Positions 1 to 12,033 of a DNA stretch of 64,000 nucleotides are shown in pieces (position 1 is the stretch's first letter; every line of letters starts with the position of its first letter). Where the stretch lies: the NCBI GenBank assembly GCA_002221725.1, contig NJFT01000078.1, positions 96,703 through 160,702 of the forward strand, given 5' to 3'. Under the pieces are notes generated by a model that was given only the letters and a program-made list of their open reading frames with translations, was not told where the DNA came from and did no database searches. Source of the stretch: Scedosporium boydii. Lineage: Eukaryota; Ascomycota; Sordariomycetes; Microascales; Microascaceae. Position numbers and translations under genes: made by a program.

Positions 1-1
1 G

Positions 2-502
2 CCGGCCGGCTGTAGCTCAGCGAGCGCCTCCTCTCTCTGATAATAGCCGAGTACGACACCAGACTCGACCCACCAGAAGGCCGCTCACGATGCTCTGAAT
101 CGGAAAAGAGAGTGTTCTAGGAAGCCAGCCATCCCAGATGGCGAATATATTCTCGTCCAAGTTTACAACACGAAGGCGACATCTTTCGAGTCTCCATACC
201 AATATCATTTCCGTCGAAATGGCCGAACGATCCTATGCTCTTATAATTCTACACAGAATAGCAAACTCTTCGGGGCTTTGGAGAGAATATATTAGTCGGA
301 CCTCATGGGGGTTGCGTTCTCCTGATCCATGACCGTTGCGTAGCGGCGGTAATACCATTGGTTCGCCAATCGGGGCTCTACTCTCGAGCTTGACCGGCTT
401 CCTTTCTCATTCGAAGTATATCGAAACCGCCTCCAACTGCTCGAGAATTGAATCCATGTAATCGAAAACGAGAACGTCAACCTGAAGTTCAAGGGCAGCT
501 AA
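2..502 (+). pseudogene. Decayed protein-coding fragment with multiple nonsense stops
   Basis: One reading frame (codons starting at 2, 5, 8 and so on) reads like ordinary protein over most of its length but is interrupted by stops at 38, 41, 44, 293, 323, 341, 350 and 449 before a final TAA at 500-502. The stretches 47-292 and 353-448 are open and have a plausible residue mix, and the last codons before 500 look like a genuine C-terminus. Each internal stop (TGA, TAA or TAG) differs from CGA, CAA or CAG by one C-to-T change, the pattern expected of repeat-induced point mutation or cytosine deamination. The 5' end lies outside the window. I do not recognise the family. Alternative: chance open frames in non-coding DNA. 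Confidence 0.35.
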
Positions 503-594
503 CTAATCGACCCCGTCGACCTCTACAGCCAACACAGGTTATGAAGGCGTCTGTCATCATCCTTACTTGAACACTACCCTCTTAATCCCTGACG

Positions 595-1122
595 TTGCAC
601 CGACGTTCAAACAACTTGCTATTTTCATTAGCATCAAGCGGGCTTTTACTGTCATCTAGGATGATGGCCTTTTCGGAACAGGGACATAAGGGGTCTGGTG
701 ACTCGATGGTCAACCAGGAACCGTTCATACGCTCCTACCGAACAGAACTTAGAACACAACATAAAAAAGTTACCCTTTTTGTAAATGTTCGACAGCCAAT
801 TATCACGAACATCGATTGTGTGGCTGTAAAGGATTACTTTACGTCTATTCTGCGGGCTGCCGCATTTAAGGTTGTGGAAGGGAAGCCCGTTGTGTCGCGC
901 CGCAACTCGAAGTCCGGTCCTTCCGATGGCCGCGGAGCATCCAGCTCGGCTGTCGTCAACTACCTCCTTAAATGGGTGCCGGAGCACCGCCTCCGAGCTC
1001 ACTTCTCCCCTCTACCAGCGCCTGACGCTATGCTGGAGTTCTTGTTGAAGCTTAACAAAAAAAAAAAAAAAAAGAGGAGACGTCAACGAGCGGGCGGTTT
1101 ATACATTGGCAGAATTATATAG
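595..1122 (+). CDS. Doubtful hypothetical ORF ending in a poly-A/lysine run
   Basis: An open frame of 175 codons. Its middle, about 810-1050, has coding-like codon use and residue composition; the end is a lysine/arginine run created by a 17-base A tract at 1057-1073. No domain is recognised. No splice sites convincingly link it to other exons, and the complementary strand is also open at 652-1002. It lies next to the decayed fragment at 2-502 and may be another remnant. It could also be chance. Confidence 0.2.
   Translation: MHRRSNNLLFSLASSGLLLSSRMMAFSEQGHKGSGDSMVNQEPFIRSYRTELRTQHKKVTLFVNVRQPIITNIDCVAVKDYFTSILRAAAFKVVEGKPVVSRRNSKSGPSDGRGASSSAVVNYLLKWVPEHRLRAHFSPLPAPDAMLEFLLKLNKKKKKKRRRQRAGGLYIGRII
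1057..1073 (+). repeat. Poly-A tract (17 A)
   Basis: An uninterrupted run of 17 A residues. It could mark the 3' end of an old retroposed copy, but no target-site duplication was identified. Confidence 0.9.
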
Positions 1123-1940
1123 GTGACTGTTAGTACACCGGCTGTGTGTAGCACTGGGAGCTGCAAGTCTGCAATCTGCTTCCTTCAGGAATTGTCACCA
1201 CTGAAAGGATGATGATCTGGTGTCGGAGAAGTGGTGGTGTTAGAACTTAGAAGTCCCCACTGTTCCAACGAGTACGTCCAACAGGCAAGTAAAGAAAGCA
1301 AGGCACAGATACGACCGTGCCGCTATGCGAGCTAGCCTATCGTAGATGCCTCGCTTGTGTTGCGTTTGCCTTTGCAACAGTCTGAAGAAGAGGTTAAGAG
1401 ATATTAATGTGATTTATGATATGGAAGCTGCTGATGTGCTCAACTGGGACAGCATCACCAGTAATAACTACTACAGATTCAAGTCAATACACATCATTTC
1501 TCAAAGGCATCATCGTGTGAAGAAATGTTTTAAATTGTTTCATCCTAACTTTGGTCATCACCGTCACTGATGACTGCTATCCTCTATCTACCAGCCCCCA
1601 TAGCAGACCAACGCCTCGCTTGGAAAAAGACCCCAGAAAGGAGGGAATGAGAGACGGAAGATTATATCCGCCCCTCGTCGTCAAATATTGGTATCTCACA
1701 AACCCAACCCACCCGGTAAATCCAGGAAAACAAAAGCCTCATAACCCCGTAAATCGCCACTACCCAAGATACATGAATAAACAAAGGAAAAGTCTGCGTC
1801 GATCGATCTGCTTAAGCCAACACAGTGATAGTAGTCGGCAGGTACAGACCGTAACAGCTCATGAACGTGTCATAACTCGCATCAAAATAACGTCCCATCA
1901 TACAGATCCGTTTTTAACCCCCCAAATGTTGTCATTGTGT
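1123..1940. other. Spacer, no gene seen
   Basis: Short open frames only (for example 1551-1982 on the plus strand, which runs into the antisense of the next gene). This segment is probably the 3' flank of the minus-strand membrane protein gene. Confidence 0.5.
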
Positions 1941-3371
1941 TCACAGTCGCGGCTGCTGCTGTTGCCGCGCCGGGGCATCTGACTGACTCCTGCTGCGACG
2001 GCTGTTGTAGTCAGAGAGACTTGTCCGTGTACCGGCGCTCAAGATCCAGTCGGGGATTGGCGGTGTCATTTTCCGTTCTGGCGATACCGGCTCCTCCTCC
2101 TCCTCCTCCTCCGGAGATTCGTGGATAGAACTGGGCGGCGTGTCCCTGTGGGCGCTGTGGGCAGAGCGCACGGGAGTAAAGTCATCAAAGCTTCCCTGTC
2201 GGCTAAGGGGGCTCGGGGCGGCAGGGAGACTGCCACTCCTCATCCGGCTTAGCGATCGAATGCTTTGCCTATCCGAAATAATTTGGCCAGCGTTGGGCGC
2301 AGCCATTACGATCGTTCCGGGAGTGGTAATTGGTGGTGGAGTGGGCGAGTCGGATCGGAAGAGAGGGTGAATGTGAGCTTCACTGCCCGTTGGGGATTGT
2401 GTGAATGGTGCTCGTGGTAGCCTGGTTCCCGCGGGACTAAAGCTTCGGCTTCGGCTCCGGCTGCGAGGAGGCTCGAGATCCAGAGGACAGCCAGGACTGG
2501 GACTCCTGCTCGTTGTAGGGCTTGCTGGAATAGTTTCAAGGAACCGCCCTGGGGTTGGCGATGAGGAGAGCAACACTGTTTGCCTGTTCTGAGGATCTAC
2601 CGCCGAAGTGTCCCATGAGTCGAACCCATCTTCAACCATGCCAGAGTCGAGAGAGGAAGATCTCTTCTCCCTAGTAAGCATTTTCCGGGACGAAAGCGGT
2701 CGTACGACACTAGAGATAGAGGTGCGGATTGAGCCCATCGTCTCGACAGCGGACCGTCCACTACTTGTCGATGGCGGGCTGCGCGAGTCGATTGACATGG
2801 TACGGGTCCTTTGAGTCATAGGACTGGAGCTCGTCTCTGTGTATGGAATCGACTTGACCTCTATCTGGACATGTCGCTGTTCTTCCTCGTCGGTATGAAG
2901 GGATTCTGCCATGCCATTGGGAGGTATCCGTACAAGGACAAAATGGACGACTAGGAACACAAGTTGAGAAGCAAAGGCAATGCCTAAAGCAACCGACGCC
3001 CCGATTAGGAAACTTGTCCGGTTCCCTCCGAAGAGTTCGTCGGTCGCAAACCTTGATGATTTGCTGAGAGTGATGATTGTGACTACTGAAGCAACGGTTG
3101 CTAGCGTACATGAGAGCAGGCTGAGGCCGAAAAAGATGCCGAGGAATCGTTTCGAGTGCTGAGGTGCTGTGATGAGGAAGTAGGTTATGAAAATGTAGGA
3201 CAGTAAAAGTATCACCACGCCCTCAAGAGAGGCTGAGATAACTGCACTGGTCCGCACCGATTCGCCGTCCCGAACATGACCAGTTAATATGATGTGTACG
3301 GCGAGAATGGCTGATGTGCAGACGATGGCGGTGGAGCCAAGCACGATGGGAAGGATCCGAGGTAACAACAT
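1941..3371 (-). CDS. Four-TM membrane protein with long disordered Ser/Pro/Arg tail
   Basis: An intronless gene of 476 codons, read from ATG at 3371. The first 150 residues hold four hydrophobic helices, at about 7-30, 49-69, 78-102 and 121-148. The remaining 320 residues are predicted disordered and rich in Ser, Pro and Arg, with many SP/TP and RSRS-type sites that could be phosphorylated. An acidic Glu run near residues 414-421 is encoded by a GAG/CTC repeat (2095-2112 on the plus strand). The layout suggests a small plasma-membrane or endomembrane protein with a cytosolic tail. I do not recognise a named family, so no function is given. The start is chosen because the first TM begins at once and the context is aaaATG. 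No splice site is needed. The gene has a long CT-rich upstream leader. Confidence 0.85.
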   Translation of the reverse strand: MLLPRILPIVLGSTAIVCTSAILAVHIILTGHVRDGESVRTSAVISASLEGVVILLLSYIFITYFLITAPQHSKRFLGIFFGLSLLSCTLATVASVVTIITLSKSSRFATDELFGGNRTSFLIGASVALGIAFASQLVFLVVHFVLVRIPPNGMAESLHTDEEEQRHVQIEVKSIPYTETSSSPMTQRTRTMSIDSRSPPSTSSGRSAVETMGSIRTSISSVVRPLSSRKMLTREKRSSSLDSGMVEDGFDSWDTSAVDPQNRQTVLLSSSPTPGRFLETIPASPTTSRSPSPGCPLDLEPPRSRSRSRSFSPAGTRLPRAPFTQSPTGSEAHIHPLFRSDSPTPPPITTPGTIVMAAPNAGQIISDRQSIRSLSRMRSGSLPAAPSPLSRQGSFDDFTPVRSAHSAHRDTPPSSIHESPEEEEEEEPVSPERKMTPPIPDWILSAGTRTSLSDYNSRRSRSQSDAPARQQQQPRL

Positions 3372-5570
3372 TTTGATCTGTCAAGGTGCCGTCAAGCCCG
3401 CTGACAGCTTCTGTGGATAGGAACTGAGGGGAAGTGTCGGAAAATGAGGAACTTCCTGGCTGCACAGCGCCAGGGATTGTCGATATCACGTCTCCACTTC
3501 GTTCCTTACGACTCCACAAAGCGTTTGTAGGAATGGCCGTCTAAAGTGTAGTCGGTAGCCTTCCAGGGACCATGGAGGGAGGGGGCCCAGCCTTGATGGT
3601 CCTTAACAGGAACCAGCTTGACGACTCGGCTCCTGCGAATTAAGGCGGGGGAGAAGACCCCACGAGAAATATCAACCAGATACCAGCCCGGGTTGGGCTG
3701 GGAAGCGTTCGTATATATCCACGAAGGATACAAAGGCTGAAGCCCAATGAAAAACCGGGTGAACACCGCGTTTGAGAAGCGGGTTCAAGAAAATAGATGA
3801 TAATAGACCTGTGCTATTGCTTCTAGTCTTGGAATTGGCCTCTTCAGGCAAGGGAAATATTCCAAGAATAGGAGCCAGCTGCGTCAGACTGCACTATTGT
3901 CCTCCGCCCAGCTGGGGAGGCGAGCGAAAAACGGGGAGAGCCGTCTTACGTCGAGCAGCAGGACCAGAAAAGCTGGCAAGAAAGAAGAGGGCAAAGGCCA
4001 GGTCGACGTGGGATAGGATGGCGGGGAATATATTCGAGACGCGGATGCGGATTTGCAAAGTCGGGCCAGGCCACATCCAAATAGGCGGATTTCCCGGGTG
4101 ATGCACGAAGCAGGGAGATCGTGTGATTTCCGGGAACTCTCAGACTTTTCTTTTCCGTCGGGGGCCAAGAAGCGACGGCTTTCTTTTTTCCCTTCTCTTT
4201 AGCGGCTTCTTAGGAACGTCGCCAAAAGAAAGACTAAGGCAAAAAATATCAATTGGAGTTGGTTAAATTGAAGCCAGTACCTGCTGTATGGGTCGTCGGT
4301 AGTTGGACTGGAACCAAGTCAAGACACACATGAACACCCGCACACGAGGGTTAAAGTCCAATGGAAAAACGGGCACGCTTCCGGTTGAGCGAGCGTTGAA
4401 GAAAGGTGTGATGATAGTAAAAAAGATCAAGGAGGGGCGTGAGCCGAACTGGTGTAAGTGGTAAGTGAGTGTAAGTGGCCGAGCAAAAGTTGGGAATATT
4501 CGGGAACAGGCGTGTAAAAAGCGGCCCCGGCCTTATTGTGGGGGGGAATTTGAACAGCGAGATTGAATTGGCCGGGAAGACTGGGGAGAGCGTATCAAGA
4601 TGTGGAGAGCAGGTCCTGCCAAATGGGAGACGGACCAAAGAGAAGGGGAAAAGCGAAGGCTATCGAGATATTGGCAAAGCCGGCTTAGCCTCGAGGACGA
4701 AGTAGTTGAGTGATGCACTGATGCGTGAGTATCGAGCCAAGGAGGAGTACTCGGTACACGGTCCTGCGGTGCATATATAAAGGGCGGAAAATGCGAGAAT
4801 ATATTGCTGACCAAGTCCAACAGCCAACCAGTCCCAAGGGCAGAGAAACGGGCCGAGAACGTGGCCTACTTGCTGAAAGAACTCTGCTGATGAATACGAA
4901 GAGACGGGCCAGAGGAATTGGGCGGATTCAAAGAAGAATATATCAGCTGGCGATGTTAGAAGCGAAGGGCGGAGCAAGCAATAGCCGACCTGGGACCAAT
5001 GCAATGGGTGTAGTAAGCCAGCAACAAGTCCAGGGGTGAAAAAGAGTGATGATAGACCTGGGTCACTGTGAAGAAAAGACTGCCGTGTGAGTGTGAACTT
5101 GGAAGTGTATAAGTGTATATTGGCAATATCCAAAAGTTGAGTCTGTAAAAGAGAGAAGAGAGAAGAGAGGCAAGATCAAGATCAAGATCTGAAAAGAAAG
5201 ACCCCGGAATCAGAGAAGAAACGGCGCGGAAGGAGAGAAGGAGAAAGACGGGAAGGAAGGAGGCTCTGGGGATAAACGGATAAAGTAACAAGTCGGGCAA
5301 GAACCAGACGCGTCTAGGATTCGTATAATAAGAAGAATCGAAGGTGCGATGCGCTCGCTCCAACAAAGTCGCTGATGTTGGTGGGGTGGGGTAGGAATGG
5401 AACTGAGAAAGGGCGACCAGGGTTCGCAAGAGGAGCAGGGAAGGTGGCTCATGGGGCATGGGTCCTACCCATGGGTATAATCTGCATGCGAGCAAAGGCT
5501 CAGTAGGCGGGGTACGGAGGTACAAAGCTACTAGGCGGGGCCAATGGTTGTAAAGGTGGAGCGCTAAAAC
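3372..5570 (-). promoter_or_regulatory. Pyrimidine-rich leader/promoter of the membrane-protein gene
   Basis: Read on the minus strand, about 4350-4700 and 4760-5500 are strongly CT-rich, as fungal promoters and 5' leaders often are. They contain several spurious open frames (for example 4956-5525 minus) made of Ser, Leu and Pro. A good 3' splice-site consensus (a long CT tract, then TTTTACAG) ends at 5143 on the minus strand, so a 5'-UTR intron is possible. No TATA box was assigned. Confidence 0.4.
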
Positions 5571-5654
5571 TTCATGTTTTGGGGCAGGAGCTACCGTGCG
5601 GGTCTATGCGGTACGTTACTGTGTAGGCTCTTTCCTCAAGGAAAGGAAGTATTG

Positions 5655-5663
5655 TACGAAGTA
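5655..5663 (+). repeat. TACGAAGTA dispersed motif copy
   Basis: The first copy in the window of the 9-mer that recurs 33 times (see the cluster at 20687-33527). A second isolated copy is at 9310-9318 on the other strand. Other copies outside the cluster are at 40283, 41274, 51811, 51818, 54642, 55525, 62802 and 63422. Confidence 0.85.
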
Positions 5664-5755
5664 CTTTTGCTCTCAGAGAAGAAAGAGGAACGGGATTCGA
5701 GAACCAGTATACGACGGACGGTGTACTACGCTAGCCCTACTGGCCCAGCTGCCGA

Positions 5756-6852
5756 TCAAGTACCGAGGAAGTCACATTTTGTTTCTGGTAGCCAACGAAG
5801 ATAGTCTCTCCACTCACAACGAGGTGATTGCTTGTTTGTCACGGGCACGATTTCCGCATGGTCCCGAGCCGTTTGCGTTGAGCTTAGTGTGTTTGGGACG
5901 CAAAGAAACCGAAAAAAAAAAAAAATGGAAAAAATTGAACACATGAAGGGGATTTCTGCTTCAGCCAGGCGAGTCGAAGGTAGGAAGACAAGGGAGTGCA
6001 TCAGGCGCTTCAACGCACCACTGAGGATCCCACTTGCCCACTGCGCAGCTTCGCGTTCTAACGACGGCGAGATAATATGACTGACCAGACCAACCTGCCC
6101 CACTGTATCTGCAGTGCAGAGCTGAGGCCTTGTCAGGGACGCCCGAGCCTGCTTCGAAAACGGAGCTCTTTGCCCAGTCAAGATGAGCTCTGAAACTGAA
6201 GGCTGTCACCTGTCGCGCTGGCCTTCCCAATGGAGTGAGGCGGGATATCTGACCTCTACCACGGCCCGGGTCGTAGGAGAAGGCCCGGCGCTCAAGCTCT
6301 TCACTAAGATGGTGATGGTGCGCCAAAGTTACGCGTAAATGTCCTGACATCGAATTGATGGGACATTTTGATACTACTGCGACGATGGCATCTGTAACAG
6401 GGTTGGGCGTGTTTCCAGTTCTGTTTCTTCGTCCATCCCAGCTCTAATGGCACAGTCTTGAATCTTAATGGTTGTTTCCGCTGATTAATACCACCCTTCG
6501 AATGAGACGCGAACGCGTGAATGTCCATCTGGTAGGAATCAGGAACATCTGCACTGACACTCGAGACTACCATCTGAGGGTTGCGCCGATGGCGGGGTAG
6601 AGCCTATCGCCTGGCTATGGCTGTTATAAGCAAGCCAACTATCATGAGCAAAGGACGTTGAGCTGGATACTAAACCACCTTCTTCAGGCTGTTTTAATGT
6701 AGAAAGGCATGTTGTCCCGGATCTGTCACGATCAGCCACCAACGTCGAATCTCAGATCGAGATAAGGTCGATGACAACCTCGTCAAACCCCGCACGTCAA
6801 CGCCGCCGCCGAAGCCTCTTAGGCAATCGTAGATTTCATCCAGGAACACGAT
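5756..6852 (-). pseudogene. Possible decayed gene, minus strand
   Basis: On the minus strand one frame from about 6742 down to 6206 reads like protein, with a good spread of Asp, Glu, Ser and Thr, but carries stops at 6541-6539, 6487-6485, 6376-6374 and 6331-6329. Each is one C-to-T step from a sense codon. Other minus frames are open at 5961-6350 and 5756-6181, which could reflect frameshifts. No domain is recognised and no intact start can be chosen. Chance remains a real alternative because two or three frames are open at once. Confidence 0.25.
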
Positions 6853-9800
6853 GCGCCATCAATTGATGCCATTTCACTAGTTTCAAGCCGGTGGCGTCAA
6901 CCTTGAATAGTCAGGTACCCTCCAGCGCCGGCAGTATCACGACATCCATTAGCTTCGGCGCCGGGGATGACGATTCGGAGCGACCGGCCACTTTGCTAGA
7001 CCGGTAGCGAGGAACCCTATCAAGACCCTTTTGAGTCTAGTTGTACGGTTGAAGTGAGGAGGGGAAATTCCCCAGATATCGTCTGCTCTTAAATTTCCCC
7101 GGCAGGTGAGAAAAAGAGAGAGGATATATATTATCTTTTTCACGGTTCCAGACTTGGCGCACATACACGTAGATAGCATTTAATCTAGCAACGGATTTAA
7201 TCGACCTGGCATATCAGTAGGCAATATGCCCGAGGAGATAATAGGCCGACCGGGCTAAAAGGACCTCTCTCGACCCGAGCGCACTTCATCCAGCTCGATT
7301 GGCTCTGTAATGATATTGTATTTCTACAAAGTCGGCGAGATTCCTCATGCACGATCTCACATGAGCCGAATTGAACTGGGCAAGTGCGAGATGCAAAGTG
7401 AATGAGTGCATGCGTGATCCAGAAGATGAAGATACGTGGTCACTGCAATCTGTTACTCATCTCTTGATTTTGGGGCCATTCCGACCATGACCTTAAGAAC
7501 ACGAAGAACAGAAGAAATCCTACAGTTTCTTCGACCAATAATTGGAGCGAAGCGGCCAAGTTGAGCGTCCGAAATCCAAGGTAGCCGATTCCTCTTTCAA
7601 GAATGGCATCATTCCATCTCTCCCGTTAACAACTGCCAGCTGCTCTAGAGGCATGAGATCTCATCCTGATCAAATATACCTCGTACTTTCTTGCAGAAGG
7701 AAGAGACTGCGTCCGGTCAGCCGTGACATGGATGAACCTGGATCAAGAGAGCTCGGGGAGAGACGGGATGAGAGGGTCTCCCGTTTCCAGGTTTTACGAC
7801 TCTCGCAGCGAGTGAAGGAAGAGTCGGCTCATGTACTCATGTACGAAACATCTATCTGTATTACTGGTCCTTGGGTAAGCTCGCTGTCTTTCCGCGTCTC
7901 GTAATTTCAAAGACTCTCAAGACTTTGACTGAGCATCCGAGAAAGAGAGGCTGTGCACTTGCATCTGGCTTTATTACAGTACCAAGCCATTCCATTTGAT
8001 GTCGCTTCAAGCTCACCTGCATCGAAGTGGTCCTGTTGAAACTATCGAAACTCTTCACCGACTTGTCTCTCCTGAGCAAATCAGCATGGAGATGTTTCTT
8101 TCTTATTTTTTTTTCTTTCCCTATTCCCTGGCTCTCTCATCTTGAGGATCTCGGGAAGGTGGAGTTCCGGAGAAGAGAAAATGAGGGCTTTCGCATGGTC
8201 AGCGACTTTCTCTCTTTGGCCCTCTCTGACGTGTTCCTTTCTCCACCGGACATGGATCTTGCTGCGAAAATTACGAAGTGATGAAGCTGATGAGAAGCCC
8301 AGTGCGAAGGTCCTGCATTAAGGACGAACGAGGAAGAGTACATTCTGCTTCGTACCTGATCTGCTTACAAAGCCTGCCTTAGTGCACACTAATCCAGGTA
8401 CAAGCGCACTATTGCGAACGCTACACAGGTACAGTTAGGCTAAAAACAGAAAATGAGAAACTGCGACTTGATCGGGCTTCTCCATCAATCCCTCGAGTGG
8501 AGAAAGCGGAGTGGACGCCGGGTTTCTCCTCCCAATTTCCTGACCTCCGGAATAACCACTTCAGTGAGTCGAGTCGCACTGAAGAAACAGAGGTCTTGAT
8601 CAACGACGAGAGAGAAATTGTTTCTCGGAGCTCTTGCTCAGAACAAGGAGCTCCCATCTAAAATCACCCGATTCGGACATGTTTACGCGCAAGCTGCCTC
8701 ACCGCGTGCTACAGTCACAACGACGCGTCCCAAAGTCTGTGTGTCGACATATAATCTGTGATCATCTCGCTTTCCCGCCCCGGGCTCTCAAGCCTTTTTT
8801 TTGCGTTTCCCGTTTGGAGCTTGGGAAGGCAGACCTGTAACTCTCCATTCTGTTCGCTCGGACGGTCGACAGTCGCCCGCGCCGGACATTTCCACCCATG
8901 TCCGTGTCCTTCTTGCCGGCATGAACGAGAGTCTCAGAAAGGACTGTTGCGCCCCCAAAATGGGGCGTTGGGGCACCGATTTCCGGATCTAGGGCCGCAT
9001 GAAGTTTAGCTTCGTTCTAAACTTCGATGGACATCGTTGAAGCTTCTTACTCTTTGTGGACTGAGAGCGGGCGATCTCCACAACGCTATGTTTCGGCCTT
9101 CATTTGCCCTAAAAGTTTTTTTACACCATGCAGGTTTGTTTACTTGCGCAACGATTGTTTACTCTGCTTTGTGCTTTGACTGAGCGACGAGCGAGACTCG
9201 AAATGAAATGCTCTAGCTAGTCTGTTCTTTTCAAGGACACTACGCAGTATACATACTGACCTGAAGGTGAAGCGATCATTGCTCTGAGCCAGTCGTGCAC
9301 ACGGACGACTACTTCGTAGTTCTAGAAGAGAGGCGTCATTCCTGCCGTGAGGATTAAGATGAAGGGGAGGCGCAGGATCGTGGCAGTACTGGCGGCCAGC
9401 TTGATCTATCGCCGCCACAACGCACCGTATCCTTGCGAGCCACAGGAGAGCACCCAGCGTTGTGTCGAGCACAGTGACCATTTCGGCTTGTTGCATTTAC
9501 CGATGGTGACAGTGCTGGTTTTACTGTGATGCTCCGGGCATACAAGTGCTCTGCCTGAGACTCTAAGACTCGGGTCTGCGAAGTGAGATTGCCGCTCCCA
9601 GATTCCAGGGTCCATCCCATCTCAAGACCCAAGTATTACGCAAACGCGTCCCAAAGTTTAGACGAGACACGATGACAAGCAGGAAAGTGGCTTCAGCCAT
9701 TCTCCATTCTTCCGCATCTACAGTGTTATTTTCGTTTTCGCCATAGTATGTCGCAATGCTCTCTTGCTTTTCTCGAGGAATCAATTGCTTCTCTCAAGTT

Positions 9801-12033
9801 TCTCCACTCAAACCCTGAAGAAAATGGGGCAGTTTGATGAAGATGCGGACTCTCGAGAGAGACATTTCTTTTTCTGGCTCGCCAGGCCCACATCAGGCTT
9901 GACTCTCGAGATACATAGCACACATTGATTCCCAGAGATGTATTGCCTGTCTTCGATGTTGTGTGTATATATTCTGCAGTAATATAACATTTCGTCCAAT
10001 CGCGGCGTGGCTCACTTCCCAGAAACTGCAACACCACGACGCGTCGACTTCACCAGCCAACAAAAAGAAGCAAAGCAGATGAAAAGAAGCTCACTGAAGA
10101 AAGGGAAAAAAAAAAGTAAATTTTATTCATGATCTTCGACAAGGATCATGTCGATGATCTCCCTTGGACCTCGCTCTGTCTCTGATACCCCGCAAGCGCG
10201 CAATTGGGCTTGGTTCGACCCCTCATCTCGAGAACTTGCTCTTGTTTCTTGTCCCCTCCATTTCGGCATTGTGTCTTTCGCTATCCTAATTTCTTTTTCT
10301 CTTCTTCTCTTTGGCGGAAGGAGGCCGAGGAATTAGCTGGGCTGAAATAAACTAGCATCATGCTAGGGTAGGCTAGACTTGGCTGGCGCAGAGTCCAGTG
10401 TGGACCCGATGCAACGACAAAATCTATCATCTTCCAAGCTCGACGACTTATAACTTTTTTTTTTTTTTTCTGGCGGTTTCCTTTCCCTTTTTCTTGCCCT
10501 CCATCATAAATGAATGATTATCAGGAAACATGTCCGGGATTGGCACCTCTTACTAGTCCACTCCAATTCTCTCACGCCTTCGCCGATTTCCTCCGCTCGA
10601 GGGCTGTGGAAGCAGTAATACATTTGCGTAGACCGGCGCATCCGGGGTGGACCATGTCGTGATAAAATTAGACTCCACGACCAGGCTCCCAGATGAAGGC
10701 CTCCAGCATCCTGTCAGCCCCAGCCGACACTGCCGGCGATTACGCCGATCTGACCTGGATCTCGTCGCCGACCTGGCCATGTGGTTGTACTGATCTAGGT
10801 TCTATCAGGCTTCAAGGCAATCCCTACGCTAATATTAAGTAGCGTTTCCGGATCGGAAATAAAATTCGGGTCCTCCTTGACGTGGCTTCAACAGACGGGG
10901 AAGTGGAGCCCGAGATATCATTAGCATCATTACCTCTCTTTTCTGCTTCCTTTTTTTCAGTTTCCTTTCTTTTCTTTTTTTGGAATTTTTTTTCTTGATT
11001 TTGAACGTCGGTCAACGGCTATACTTGTCCTTCGCAGAGGATTCCAACCCTAGTAGATGTGGCTGAATCCATGCTTCGAGAAGAAAAAGCTCGGATATAT
11101 GGCCAACTTGTGATCTTCAATGAGCGGCATTCTTCGCTCCACCTCTAAGTCAAGACTAACATGGCCAGGCCCACTTGATGAAGGTTTCACTAGAAAGAAA
11201 AATCAAAGAAAAAAAATTCAAAGCAATTTCAATTCAATACCCACCGGTGAAGAGTCTGCCAGAATCCACCCTAAGTCAACATACTGTGTAAACACGCTCC
11301 GTTTGCCAGGCAACCTGAGCGGTGTCCACAATCTCCAAGTCATGATCCAAACCATCAATTCCTGCGTTTTCACCTCCTGTTGCTACCCTTCTATTTTGAG
11401 CCTCCCTAGCGAGCGACCTCGGTCTCACCGAACGGGGAAGCAAGGAAGGAGGCACAGATGAGACAAGTGTCTCAAGTTGGATCCTAGTTAAACCCAGACC
11501 ACCCTGCGAACCCTCCAGGCGTTCGCGCTGAGACAAGAGGTACAGGGCAAGGAATGTATGCGATGGAAGCTTCATTGGATCCAAGGGCTGCCGGGATGTC
11601 TTGGAAGTGACCTCATCGGATGATCAGGGTTTAATCAAGGTTGTTTTTATATCGTAGGGGTGTTTGTTGGCCAAAGCGACGACCTCCACTTCAAGCCAGC
11701 TTCGCTGCATCAATTCAAGTAGATCCCGTTCCTGATGGCCCTAGAATAGCCAAAAATGCATCACAAGGCTGGAAAACTATGCATTGACAGATGCAAACAA
11801 GGCAGGCCAACCATCCAATGCATTTTCATTCAAAAGGCTAAGACAAAGAAGGAAACGAAAAAAGCAAGGAACAGTCTCCAAAGACAAAACGCCTCGTGTG
11901 CCTCACTTCCCAGAGCCAACTCCATTCCAGAACCACCACAACTGATCCAAGCACCTCAAAACACTGATCCACGCCAACTCGGAAAAGGGCCTGTTTGTTG
12001 AGCATCGTCTCTGTTCACTCTGGAATGGTTTGT
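6853..12033. other. Gene-poor spacer, about 5.2 kb
   Basis: No intact gene can be supported. Open frames are short (the longest is 120 codons, at 7542-7904) and show no domains or splice-joined partners. There are homopolymer T and A tracts (for example around 10456 and 10972) and one copy of the dispersed motif at 9310. The last few hundred bases are the probable 3' flank of the serine hydrolase gene. Confidence 0.5.

Noticed and set aside
1..60. tRNA D-arm-like TAGCTCAG near the window start
   Set aside because: No anticodon stem or T-arm follows at the right spacing.
4956..5525. 189-codon minus-strand frame
   Set aside because: CT-rich leader DNA translated as Ser/Leu/Pro; no domain, and neighbouring frames are equally open.
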